Source of the DNA: Bacteroidetes bacterium CG18_big_fil_WC_8_21_14_2_50_41_14
GTDB taxonomy: Bacteria > Bacteroidota > Bacteroidia > Bacteroidales > F082
Direction: 5' to 3'
DNA: 40,129 bases
NCBI GenBank assembly: GCA_002771745.1
Contig: PCUL01000339.1
Span: forward strand, 2,830 to 42,958
Shown: piece by piece, positions 17,893-25,390 of the stretch
How the letters are laid out: the number at the start of each line of letters is the position of its first letter
Numbering within the stretch: the stretch's first letter is position 1
Program-made: the position numbers and the translations under genes
Notes under the pieces: generated by a model
Databases searched by the model: none
What the model was told of the DNA's origin: nothing
What the model saw: the letters and a program-made list of their open reading frames with translations, nothing else

Positions 17893-19686
17893 TTATAAAG
17901 CAACTATCAGCACTTGTTTTTGGCCATCCCTGACAATATCCACGGTAATCCTCTGTCCGGGTTTTAGTTTTTTAAGCCTGGCCATATAATCATAAATATT
18001 GGTTACCTCCATGCCATCGAGAGAAGTGATGCGGTCACCTTTTTTCATCCCGGCGGCAGAAGCTGGTCCGCCTGCAGTTACACCACCTACCCCAAGCCCG
18101 TTATTTTCTGTATTGGTAAAATCGGGCATAATGCCCAACTTCACTTTCAAAGTGCGGCTGTTGCGACCCTCTTGTTTTGGAGCCGCAGTTTCCTGGTAAA
18201 CCAGTGCATCTGTTCTGTTGACCAATTCAAATATCAAAGGAACTGCAAAATCCAGAATGGCTTGCTCTCCTTCATAATTAATTTTATCAGCATCATCCAA
18301 AGGTGTGTGATAATCCTGGTGGGCACCGGTAAAGAAAAACAACACAGGAACACCAGCCCCATAAAAACTGGCATGATCTGAAGCTCCGTAGCCTTCCGGT
18401 GAATGGGTGAAACCCAATTTACTTCCTTCTTCCCAGTTTTTAAGCAAAGCTTCGGTTTCAACAGCCGTACCGGTTCCTCCAATCATGAGGGAAGGTTTTT
18501 CAGCATCCAACCGGCCAATCATATCGAAATTCAACATCATTTTTACCTGTTTTATGCTGACCAAAGGATTTGACGCGAAAAATTGCGACCCTAACAATCC
18601 CATTTCTTCGCCTCCAAAGGCCATAAAAATCACACTGCGTTTTAGCTGTTCTTTTTGTGAAGACATCCACTGGGCCAATTCGAGCACAGCAGCTACGCCG
18701 GAGGCATTGTCGTCGGCACCATTGTGAATGGCGATGGTGTCGGGCATGCGCGAACCCGAACCGTCTCCACCAAACCCAAGGTGATCGTAATGGCCGCCAA
18801 TGACTACATATTCATCCTTCAACAACGGATCAGAACCGGGGATCATCGCCACCACATTGCAGGTGGTTACTTCCACACGTTGTAAATCGGTGGTAGCTGC
18901 GGCGCTCATTTTCAGTTGTAGGGTTATGGGCTGCATAATGGAACGAATACTGTCTTCGAGCTGCGAAATGGTCAGGTTCTTTTCAATAAGTAATTGGTTA
19001 GCCAACGATTGGCTGATGTTTATGGCCATTATTCCGGCACCGGCTGTTACCCTGTTAAAGGTTTGGGCCATCAATTGGTCACTGGCACCATATTGCGGGC
19101 CATTGACAAACAGAATGCCAGCGGCATGGTGGTCTTTGGCGGTGAGGGCCTTATCGCGGTCGCTTCCAAAGTTGGCAAATACACTTTCTTCTTTATCCGG
19201 CTCTGGATCACCTCGCAACACCATCACCCATTTACCTGTTACATCAATTCCTTCGTAGTCGTTCCATTGAATCGAATCCTGAGTAATATCTAATCCGAAA
19301 CCGGCAAAAACCACTTCAGCATCGAGCGTTCCGTTCGAGGTAAATGGCATCAACTGAAAAGTACTATCAAAAATGCCGCTTGTTTTTCCTACCGAAAAGA
19401 CGTTTGCCGATCCCGGTTCCACACGTACAGTCACATCAAAGTATTGGAAACCATTGTCTCCAAGCAATTGTAAGCCATTCTCCACAAATTGATCACGAAT
19501 GTAATCAGCAGCCACTTTTGCTTCAGGCGTGCCCGGCTTTCTTCCTTTCAACGAATCGGAAGCCAGAAAATAGATATGCTGTTTCAGATCAGAGATCGTA
19601 ATATCGGTGGTGGTTTGAGCTTTTGTCACAGGCATCAAGGCCATCAGGACAAATACAACCCATATTAATTTGAGGTTTTTCTTCAT
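17893..19686 (-). CDS. Secreted M28-family zinc peptidase with C-terminal PDZ domain
   Basis: The 597-aa protein has a signal peptide (MKKNLKLIWVVFVLMALMPV, cleavage after TKA) and so acts in the periplasm or outside. The M28 metal ligands are all visible: His in GGHYDHLGF (about 296), Asp in GADDNASG (about 323), Glu-Glu in GGEEMGLLG (about 357), Asp in NFDMIGRL and His in DYHTPLDD (about 458). An insertion at about 100-230 may be a protease-associated domain. Residues of about 515-597 form a PDZ domain (GGPASAAGMKKGDRI). It is likely an aminopeptidase. It has its own candidate promoter and is followed by gtrA. Confidence 0.93.
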   Translation of the reverse strand: MKKNLKLIWVVFVLMALMPVTKAQTTTDITISDLKQHIYFLASDSLKGRKPGTPEAKVAADYIRDQFVENGLQLLGDNGFQYFDVTVRVEPGSANVFSVGKTSGIFDSTFQLMPFTSNGTLDAEVVFAGFGLDITQDSIQWNDYEGIDVTGKWVMVLRGDPEPDKEESVFANFGSDRDKALTAKDHHAAGILFVNGPQYGASDQLMAQTFNRVTAGAGIMAINISQSLANQLLIEKNLTISQLEDSIRSIMQPITLQLKMSAAATTDLQRVEVTTCNVVAMIPGSDPLLKDEYVVIGGHYDHLGFGGDGSGSRMPDTIAIHNGADDNASGVAAVLELAQWMSSQKEQLKRSVIFMAFGGEEMGLLGSQFFASNPLVSIKQVKMMLNFDMIGRLDAEKPSLMIGGTGTAVETEALLKNWEEGSKLGFTHSPEGYGASDHASFYGAGVPVLFFFTGAHQDYHTPLDDADKINYEGEQAILDFAVPLIFELVNRTDALVYQETAAPKQEGRNSRTLKVKLGIMPDFTNTENNGLGVGGVTAGGPASAAGMKKGDRITSLDGMEVTNIYDYMARLKKLKPGQRITVDIVRDGQKQVLIVAL

Positions 19687-19710
19687 GCTACTTTATAATT
19701 TTTCCGGTGA

Positions 19711-19718
19711 CAAAGGTA
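19711..19718 (-). promoter_or_regulatory. Candidate -7 box for the M28 peptidase
   Basis: On the minus strand this reads TACCTTTG (TAnnTTTG), 24 bases before the ATG. It separates the peptidase-gtrA unit from the lptF/G-like gene, whose stop is about 110 bases upstream of the peptidase start. Confidence 0.45.
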
Positions 19719-19794
19719 GTGTTTTACCGAAAGAGTTTGAAATGATTGAGATAATCCACTACACGAGAACAAAGCATTTTAAATAGTGTATGCC

Positions 19795-20877
19795 TTACTT
19801 TGGGGCTTTTTTAAGCAGGTACAACCCTATAAAAAGAAAAATAATATTGGGAATCCAAGAGGCAACGGCTGGCGAAAGATTACCAAATGCAGAAAATACG
19901 GTACTCACTTGCATGAGCAGTATATAAGAAAAAGTCAGGCCAATCCCCGCTCCCAGGTGCATTCCAATACCACCCCTCACCTTCCGGCTCGACAGCGCTA
20001 CTCCAATGATCGTTAAAATAATGATGGCAACCGGCCCGGCCAGGCGTTTGTGTTTTTCAATTTCAAAAGTTTTATAGCCAATCGATCCCTTTTCTTTTTC
20101 CGCAGATATAAATGCATTTAACTCATACAGGTTCATTTCTTCATAAACCTCTTTCACCTTATATAAATCGCTTGACTTCAACGCCAGTATGGTATCCAAT
20201 AATTCGCCCTTTTTCAAATGCTGGTTGCCAAGGCTGTCAATGGTTCTAACAAAATAATCCTTGAGTGTCCATTTTCCGCTGAGGGTGTCCAGGATGATTT
20301 TATCAGCCATCAGCTTATAAACCAGTTGTTGCCCTTCAAACCTTTCGATGGAGAATTTATACCCTGTCAACAAGCTGCGGTTATAGGTTTCAACAAAGGC
20401 AAACGTGTTCGGTTCGATTTGTAAATGCAGGTTTCGGCTCTGGTCGCGTACCAGGCTTTCCATATAGGTATTTTTAAATATCCTCCTGGTTTGGTTGGTT
20501 TTGGGAATGAGAAAGTTACCGAGGTAAAATGAAAAAACCGCCAGGATGACCGAGGACAATAAATAAGGGTATAACAACCGCCGGAAACTAACACCACTGC
20601 TCAGAATGGCAATGATCTCGGTATCGCCTGCCATTTTCGAGGTGAAAAAAATAACCGATATAAAGGTGAACAGGTAGATAAAAAGGTTGATGAAGTAGGG
20701 AATGAAATTAATGTAATAATTGATAATAATGGCTTGCAAGGGAGCCTCGTTTTTGATAAAGCTGTCGATATTTTCGCTTATGTCAAAGATAATAACGATG
20801 AGTATCAACAAGGTGATGGCATAGAAGAAAGTCCCCATGAACTTTTTGATGATATACCTGTCGATAATTTTCAGCAT
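19795..20877 (-). CDS. LptF/LptG-family lipopolysaccharide export permease
   Basis: The 360-aa protein opens with MLKIIDRYIIKKFMGTFFYA, the usual start of the YjgP/YjgQ family. It has three N-terminal membrane helices, a soluble periplasmic domain at about 125-265 and three C-terminal helices. FTSKMAGDTEIIAILSSGVS matches the conserved cytoplasmic loop that contacts the LptB ATPase. These permeases extract LPS from the inner membrane for transport. Sequence alone does not tell LptF from LptG. It lies 18 bases after tgt on the same strand. Confidence 0.92.
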   Translation of the reverse strand: MLKIIDRYIIKKFMGTFFYAITLLILIVIIFDISENIDSFIKNEAPLQAIIINYYINFIPYFINLFIYLFTFISVIFFTSKMAGDTEIIAILSSGVSFRRLLYPYLLSSVILAVFSFYLGNFLIPKTNQTRRIFKNTYMESLVRDQSRNLHLQIEPNTFAFVETYNRSLLTGYKFSIERFEGQQLVYKLMADKIILDTLSGKWTLKDYFVRTIDSLGNQHLKKGELLDTILALKSSDLYKVKEVYEEMNLYELNAFISAEKEKGSIGYKTFEIEKHKRLAGPVAIIILTIIGVALSSRKVRGGIGMHLGAGIGLTFSYILLMQVSTVFSAFGNLSPAVASWIPNIIFLFIGLYLLKKAPK

Positions 20878-20895
20878 GTTTTAACCTCCATTCAA

Positions 20896-22026
20896 TTAAA
20901 GACGATTCGTCACCTGTGTAACCATCTTGTTTTTCCAGGTAACAAAATCACCGGCTATGATGTGCTCACGGGCCTGGCGAACCAGCCAGAGATAAAAAGC
21001 CAGGTTGTGCTGACTGGCAATCATGGCGCCAAGGATTTCCTTTGATATAATCAGATGTCGAAGATACGCTTTCGTATACTGGCTGTCGACCATCGAAACT
21101 CCATTGATGTCCAATGGGCTAAAATCGGCTTTCCACTTTTCATTTTTAATGTTGATAATTCCTTCGCTGGTAAAGAGCATCCCATTTCTTCCATTACGTG
21201 TTGGCATCACACAATCAAACATATCCACGCCAAGTGCAATACTTTCGAGGATATTTGCCGGGGTACCCACTCCCATCAGATAACGTGGTTTATCAAAAGG
21301 AAGTATTCGACACACCAAATCTGTCATCTCATACATTTCTTCCACCGGTTCTCCAACCGACAACCCGCCTATGGCATTTCCGTCGGCACCTTTAGAAGCG
21401 ATGTACTCAGCAGATTTCACACGTAGTTCCTTGTAAGTGCTCCCTTGAACGATAGGAAACAGACTCTGCTGGAATCCATATACCGGAGGTGTGTTGTTAA
21501 AACGCTCAATACAACGATCGAGCCAGTGGTGTGTAATTTGTAGCGATGAAGCCGCGTATTGATAGTCGCATGGAAAAGGGGTACATTCATCAAAAGCCAT
21601 CATGATATCGGCTCCAATGGTTCTTTCTATATCCATCACCCTTTCAGGCGTAAAGTTGTGCTTCGACCCATCGATATGCGACTGAAAAACCACCCCTTCT
21701 TTTGTCAGCTTTCGCCTTTCGGCAAGCGAATACACCTGATAACCGCCGCTATCGGTCAAAATAGGGCCATCCCACCCATTAAACTTGTGCAATCCACCCG
21801 CTTGTTGGAGAATATCGAGTCCCGGTCGCAAATACAAGTGGTAGGTATTTCCAAGTATGATTTCGGCCTTCACATCTTCCTTCACATCCTGAATGTGCAA
21901 CCCTTTCACCGAACCGGCCGTACCAACAGGCATAAAAATAGGGGTTCTGATTATACCATGGTCCGTTGTTATTTCGCCTGCCCTGGCTGCACTTTTTGGG
22001 TCTGTTGAGAAGATTTTAAACTGCAT
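20896..22026 (-). CDS. tgt: tRNA-guanine transglycosylase (queuosine pathway) lacking the zinc cysteines
   Basis: The 376-aa protein matches bacterial Tgt along its length: ILGNTYHLYLRPG, catalytic Asp in LTDSGGYQVYSL, QSHIDGSKHNFTPE, GGLSVGEP and the nucleophile region DMFDCVMPTRNGRNG. It exchanges guanine 34 for preQ1 in tRNAs with GUN anticodons. In E. coli a zinc is held by C-x-C-x2-C plus His. Here the segment (about 303-315) reads DINGVSMVDSQYTKAYLRHL, so all three cysteines are replaced by Gly, Ser and Asp, while the later His (SQHNLAFY) remains. It starts an operon with the LptF/G-like gene, with a candidate -7 box just upstream. Confidence 0.95.
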   Translation of the reverse strand: MQFKIFSTDPKSAARAGEITTDHGIIRTPIFMPVGTAGSVKGLHIQDVKEDVKAEIILGNTYHLYLRPGLDILQQAGGLHKFNGWDGPILTDSGGYQVYSLAERRKLTKEGVVFQSHIDGSKHNFTPERVMDIERTIGADIMMAFDECTPFPCDYQYAASSLQITHHWLDRCIERFNNTPPVYGFQQSLFPIVQGSTYKELRVKSAEYIASKGADGNAIGGLSVGEPVEEMYEMTDLVCRILPFDKPRYLMGVGTPANILESIALGVDMFDCVMPTRNGRNGMLFTSEGIINIKNEKWKADFSPLDINGVSMVDSQYTKAYLRHLIISKEILGAMIASQHNLAFYLWLVRQAREHIIAGDFVTWKNKMVTQVTNRL

Positions 22027-22042
22027 TCAAGAAAATTTTGCG

Positions 22043-22050
22043 CAAAGATA
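22043..22050 (-). promoter_or_regulatory. Candidate -7 box for tgt
   Basis: On the minus strand this reads TATCTTTG (TAnnTTTG), 16 bases before the tgt ATG, which predicts a leader of about 10 bases. It is back-to-back with the box at 22072-22079 for the divergent gene. Confidence 0.5.
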
Positions 22051-22071
22051 GGTGAATTCACCTAAGTTGAA

Positions 22072-22079
22072 TAAATTTG
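22072..22079 (+). promoter_or_regulatory. Candidate -7 box for the glycosyltransferase gene
   Basis: TAAATTTG matches TAnnTTTG and ends 15 bases before the ATG at 22095. Because the track's TTG start (22077) lies inside this box, the ATG at 22095 is the better start. Confidence 0.5.
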
Positions 22080-22094
22080 GGACTTTATACGACT

Positions 22095-23237
22095 ATGTCA
22101 ATATTCTCTGAAATTTCGATCACATCTCTTGTTTTGCTTGGCTTGTTAGGACTTGCAACACTCATTCAATTAATCTATTACTGGGTAATCTTCGCGCGAC
22201 TTGCTTTTTATCGCGATCCGGGGGCAGCTCCTGCCGGTGGTAACAACCTTCCCGGTGTCTCCGTTGTGATGTCGGCCAGAAACGAATATCACCACCTGAT
22301 TAAAAATCTGCCGGAGTTACTTCAGCAAGATTATCCGGATTTTGAAGTAGTGGTTGTAAACCACACTTCCTCTGACGAAACGGCCTCACTTCTCAAGGAG
22401 TTGACCCCTTTTTATCCTCATCTTAAAGTAGTTAGTATTGAACAAGAACTTAATTTTTTTAAAGGAAAAAAATTTCCGTTGTCCATTGGAATCAAATCCG
22501 CGAAAAACGAATTGTTATTGCTCACCGACGCCGATTGTGTGCCGGCTTCTAAACAATGGATTAAAAAAATGGTGGAACATTACGACTCAAAAACAGACAT
22601 CGTATTGGGATATGGCCCTTATGAGCCGCGAAAAGGACTGCTTAATTTACTCATCCGGTACGACACCTTCGTGGTAGCCATGCAATATCTTTCGTATGCT
22701 TTAGCAGGGATACCCTATATGGGAGTTGGCAGAAACCTAAGCTATAGAAAGTCGATGTTTTTAAGGAACAAAGGATTTACTTCGCATTATAAAATCAGTT
22801 CCGGTGATGATGATTTGTTTATCAATCAAGTGGCCAATAAACGCAACACCCAAATCAACATTGACCCTGATAGTTTTGTTTATTCCGTTCCAAAAACCAC
22901 TTTTAACGCTTATTTCAGGCAAAAACGGCGCCACCTGACCACAGGGAAATATTACAAAGCAACCTTTAAGTGGTTGTTGGGGTTATTTAGTTTTACACAA
23001 TTGCTTTTTTGGGTTTTGTTTATTTTAATGTTAAGCCTTAAGATTCAACCCATCCTGGTGTTGTCTTTGTTTTTACTCAAGCTGATAACAACCATCATCG
23101 TACAAAAAAATACAGCCGACCGACTTGGTGAGCATCATTTATTATTATTTTCGCTGGCAATTGAACCAATTTATGTGTTTCTAATCCCGTTGATTACATT
23201 TATCAGTTCAATAAACCAGCCAAAAGCATGGAAGTAA
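22095..23237 (+). CDS. Family 2 glycosyltransferase, membrane-anchored
   Basis: I start it at the ATG at 22095 (MSIFSEISITSLVLLG, 380 aa), since the track's start is a TTG inside a likely promoter. One N-terminal membrane helix (about 8-30) precedes a GT2 catalytic domain with VSVVMSARNE, the metal-binding LTDADCVP motif, GDDDLF (the usual catalytic ED position) and a QKRRHLTTGKY motif like the QxxRW of processive GT2 enzymes. Two or three membrane helices follow. It probably adds sugars to a lipid or polysaccharide at the inner membrane. Its end overlaps the sigma-factor start by 10 bases, so the two are translated from one transcript. Confidence 0.92.
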   Translation: MSIFSEISITSLVLLGLLGLATLIQLIYYWVIFARLAFYRDPGAAPAGGNNLPGVSVVMSARNEYHHLIKNLPELLQQDYPDFEVVVVNHTSSDETASLLKELTPFYPHLKVVSIEQELNFFKGKKFPLSIGIKSAKNELLLLTDADCVPASKQWIKKMVEHYDSKTDIVLGYGPYEPRKGLLNLLIRYDTFVVAMQYLSYALAGIPYMGVGRNLSYRKSMFLRNKGFTSHYKISSGDDDLFINQVANKRNTQINIDPDSFVYSVPKTTFNAYFRQKRRHLTTGKYYKATFKWLLGLFSFTQLLFWVLFILMLSLKIQPILVLSLFLLKLITTIIVQKNTADRLGEHHLLLFSLAIEPIYVFLIPLITFISSINQPKAWK

Positions 23238-23827
23238 CTGTACAACTCACCGAAAAAGGTCAACGCGACTACCAACTGATCAGAAGGGCGCTTGAAAAAG
23301 ACGATCAATACGCCTATGCTGAATTGCTTCATCATTATCGCGACAGTTTGTATTTTATGATGCTAAAAATGACCAATGATCCAACCGATGCGGATGACCT
23401 CACCATGGAAGCATTTGGCAAAGCATTTAAAAATCTCTATCAATACACTTCTGAATATGCTTTCAGCACGTGGTTGTTTAAAATTGCCACCAACAACTGC
23501 ATTGATTTTATGCGCAAGAAGCGTAAAAAAGAAATGACCATTTCTGTTGGCCCTGAAACCGACACACTGCAAAACTCGGCACAGGACTACGGTCCTGATC
23601 CTGAAGAGCAATTCATTATCAACCAAAAAATTACGCTCATCCGTGAGGTGGTTCAGAAATTAAAGCCACACTACAAAAAACTCATTGAGTTGCGTTATTT
23701 CAAGGAATACTCCTACGAAGAAATTGTTGAAGAACTTGGTCTGCCGCTGGGAACGGTTAAAGCACAGTTGTTCAGGTCGCGTGAGTTTCTATTTAATGTG
23801 ATGAAGAACGCTCAGGAAAAGATTTAG
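23228..23827 (+). CDS. ECF-type RNA polymerase sigma factor
   Basis: The 199-aa protein has sigma-70 region 2 at about residues 28-95 (YAELLHHYRDSLYFMMLKMT, then DADDLTMEAFGKAFKNL and FSTWLFKIATNNCIDFMRKK) and region 4 at about 135-190 (LIELRYFKEYSYEEIVEELGLPLGTVKAQLFRSRE). Regions 1 and 3 are absent, as in group 4 (ECF) sigma factors. It overlaps the upstream glycosyltransferase gene by 10 bases. No anti-sigma gene lies beside it, so how it is held inactive and what it controls is unknown; a link with the cell envelope is suggested only by its partner gene. Confidence 0.94.
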   Translation: MEVTVQLTEKGQRDYQLIRRALEKDDQYAYAELLHHYRDSLYFMMLKMTNDPTDADDLTMEAFGKAFKNLYQYTSEYAFSTWLFKIATNNCIDFMRKKRKKEMTISVGPETDTLQNSAQDYGPDPEEQFIINQKITLIREVVQKLKPHYKKLIELRYFKEYSYEEIVEELGLPLGTVKAQLFRSREFLFNVMKNAQEKI

Positions 23828-24153
23828 GAAGCGGGACAAGCGGGAAGCGGGAATTCAATAGCGAAAAGTACTGCTTTTATTTTGTGGAAAAAATTCAAGT
23901 AATAACACAATCACCTCGGTATTGCATTGCCTGTTCGGGCTAGGGCCAGGAGTGATTGAGTCATGTTCTTGTAAAAAAAAATAGATTTACCTTTACAACT
24001 TTAAAACACCTGCTGATGAAAAATCCGTGAATAACGTTTCCTTTGCTCTTGCCTGGTAGTTGCTACAGATGATAATTGGTGATGACATGATGCAGTGATT
24101 GAGGTAATGATGCCCTTACTTTAATCACCAAATAACCCCTTAGCTAATATAAC
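23828..24153. other. Intergenic stretch between the sigma factor and the 357-aa gene
   Basis: About 325 bases. It begins with a short direct repeat (GAAGCGGGA twice). Otherwise I see no ORF, no strong terminator hairpin and no TAnnTTTG box. Confidence 0.5.
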
Positions 24154-25227
24154 ATGATATCCAAATATCAAATAAGAAACGCGATCTTCGAGATACAAAA
24201 ACCTTACCCGGCGGACGACCTGATTGTGAGTTACCGGGATTTTTTGAAATACCGGGATGTGTTGCGGTTCTATCAGTACAATGAACGGGTGCTTGGGCAT
24301 TTGGTTGATTTGACTGTTGAATTGTGGGGTTCAAAGGAAAGAGTTAGTCAGGCTTCGCTGCTTCAGGTAACGAAAAGGTATATGGCGAAGGCACCAAATA
24401 AGCTTTTTTCGGAGGAGATGAAAGCGAAGGTGTTTTGGTTGTTTGGGCAGGTGGTGGTGGTGGAAGACCTGCCGTATAATAAGAGATCCATTGAGTTGTT
24501 GAAGTTTTCAGCCAATAACATGCTTACGGGGATGTTGTTGACAGATGAGCAGTTGCATTGGCTGGTGGATCATGTGGATAGCTCTTATCACATGCTGAAC
24601 CGGTTGCTGCGTTACCCGTTGTCGTCGGAAATCATCAGCAATTGGGTAAGGAAACATTTTGAGTTGGATGCATACCGGATACGTAGGGCGGAAATGATTG
24701 GCTGGCTTTTAGATGAGGATACAAAATTTGTGGTTGATATGGGGGTGCTGGAAAGGGATTTTATATTTCATTGCCGACAGGATGAAAAGCACATTAAGGC
24801 ATATGAACTGGATTATGAAGCATATAAGGCCGTGAAAAATGATCTTGCATCCATGTACACTAATCACGACCTGAGTGAAGGTTTAAGGCGAGGGTGGATC
24901 GAGAATCCTTTTGTGAATTTTGAAGAGGAAAAACCTGAGTTTAAGTCAGCCAGGTGGCACTATTATACTGGCAAAAGTTATGATTCCAGCCATGATTATG
25001 ATAGGCCTGATGTGCAAAAGGAAAAGGAATATTTTTATAACCACCAAGATTTGGTGTTGAAATCGACCATGGCCTGGGCTATCGCTTATTCAAGGCTTGC
25101 TTTAAATGAAAAGGCAGAATTGCTAAAAGCGTATTTTCATCCAACTATTGACTATACTTTTTTTAAGATAGGTAAAAGGCTGGGGAGCGTGGAGTTTTTG
25201 GAATGGATTGGGGGAAATGATGCTTAA
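24154..25227 (+). CDS. Unrecognised 357-aa protein
   Basis: I do not recognise this family. The protein starts MISKYQIRNAIFEIQKPYPADD and is mostly helical by composition. It is rich in charged and aromatic residues (WLVDHVDSSYHMLNRLLRYP, ARWHYYTGKSYDSSHDYDRP), with no signal peptide, membrane helix, Walker motif or obvious nuclease motif. Codon use looks plausible and the frame is long and open, so it is a real gene. It is followed by a strong terminator and then by the convergent giant helicase gene, marking the left border of the accessory region. A helical-repeat adaptor or scaffold is one possibility, but there is no direct evidence. Confidence 0.8.
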   Translation: MISKYQIRNAIFEIQKPYPADDLIVSYRDFLKYRDVLRFYQYNERVLGHLVDLTVELWGSKERVSQASLLQVTKRYMAKAPNKLFSEEMKAKVFWLFGQVVVVEDLPYNKRSIELLKFSANNMLTGMLLTDEQLHWLVDHVDSSYHMLNRLLRYPLSSEIISNWVRKHFELDAYRIRRAEMIGWLLDEDTKFVVDMGVLERDFIFHCRQDEKHIKAYELDYEAYKAVKNDLASMYTNHDLSEGLRRGWIENPFVNFEEEKPEFKSARWHYYTGKSYDSSHDYDRPDVQKEKEYFYNHQDLVLKSTMAWAIAYSRLALNEKAELLKAYFHPTIDYTFFKIGKRLGSVEFLEWIGGNDA

Positions 25228-25291
25228 CTGGGTTTTGGATGAGCGGGAATGGCAGAGTATGTACAAATTGCCCTGATACTTTGCAATGCAT

Positions 25292-25327
25292 ACTCGTTCT
25301 CGTGCGCTCAACCGAGAACGAGTTTTT
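25292..25327 (+). terminator. Perfect hairpin terminator after the 357-aa gene
   Basis: ACTCGTTCTCG and CGAGAACGAGT form an 11-pair perfect stem around a 10-base loop, followed by TTTT. It would end the plus-strand transcript before the convergent helicase gene. The arms and loop (ACTCGTT...GCGCTCAA...ACGAGT) resemble the intergenic palindromic repeat family at 33765-37355. Confidence 0.85.
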
Positions 25328-25390
25328 GTGGCTCTCAAAGCCATACCGGTACTTTTTCAGGAGTTTATATGATTTTGATAATCAGTTGGT

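Noticed and set aside
22077-22094. TTG start for the glycosyltransferase
   Set aside because: The TTG is the end of a TAAATTTG box; the ATG 18 bases later starts just before the membrane helix.
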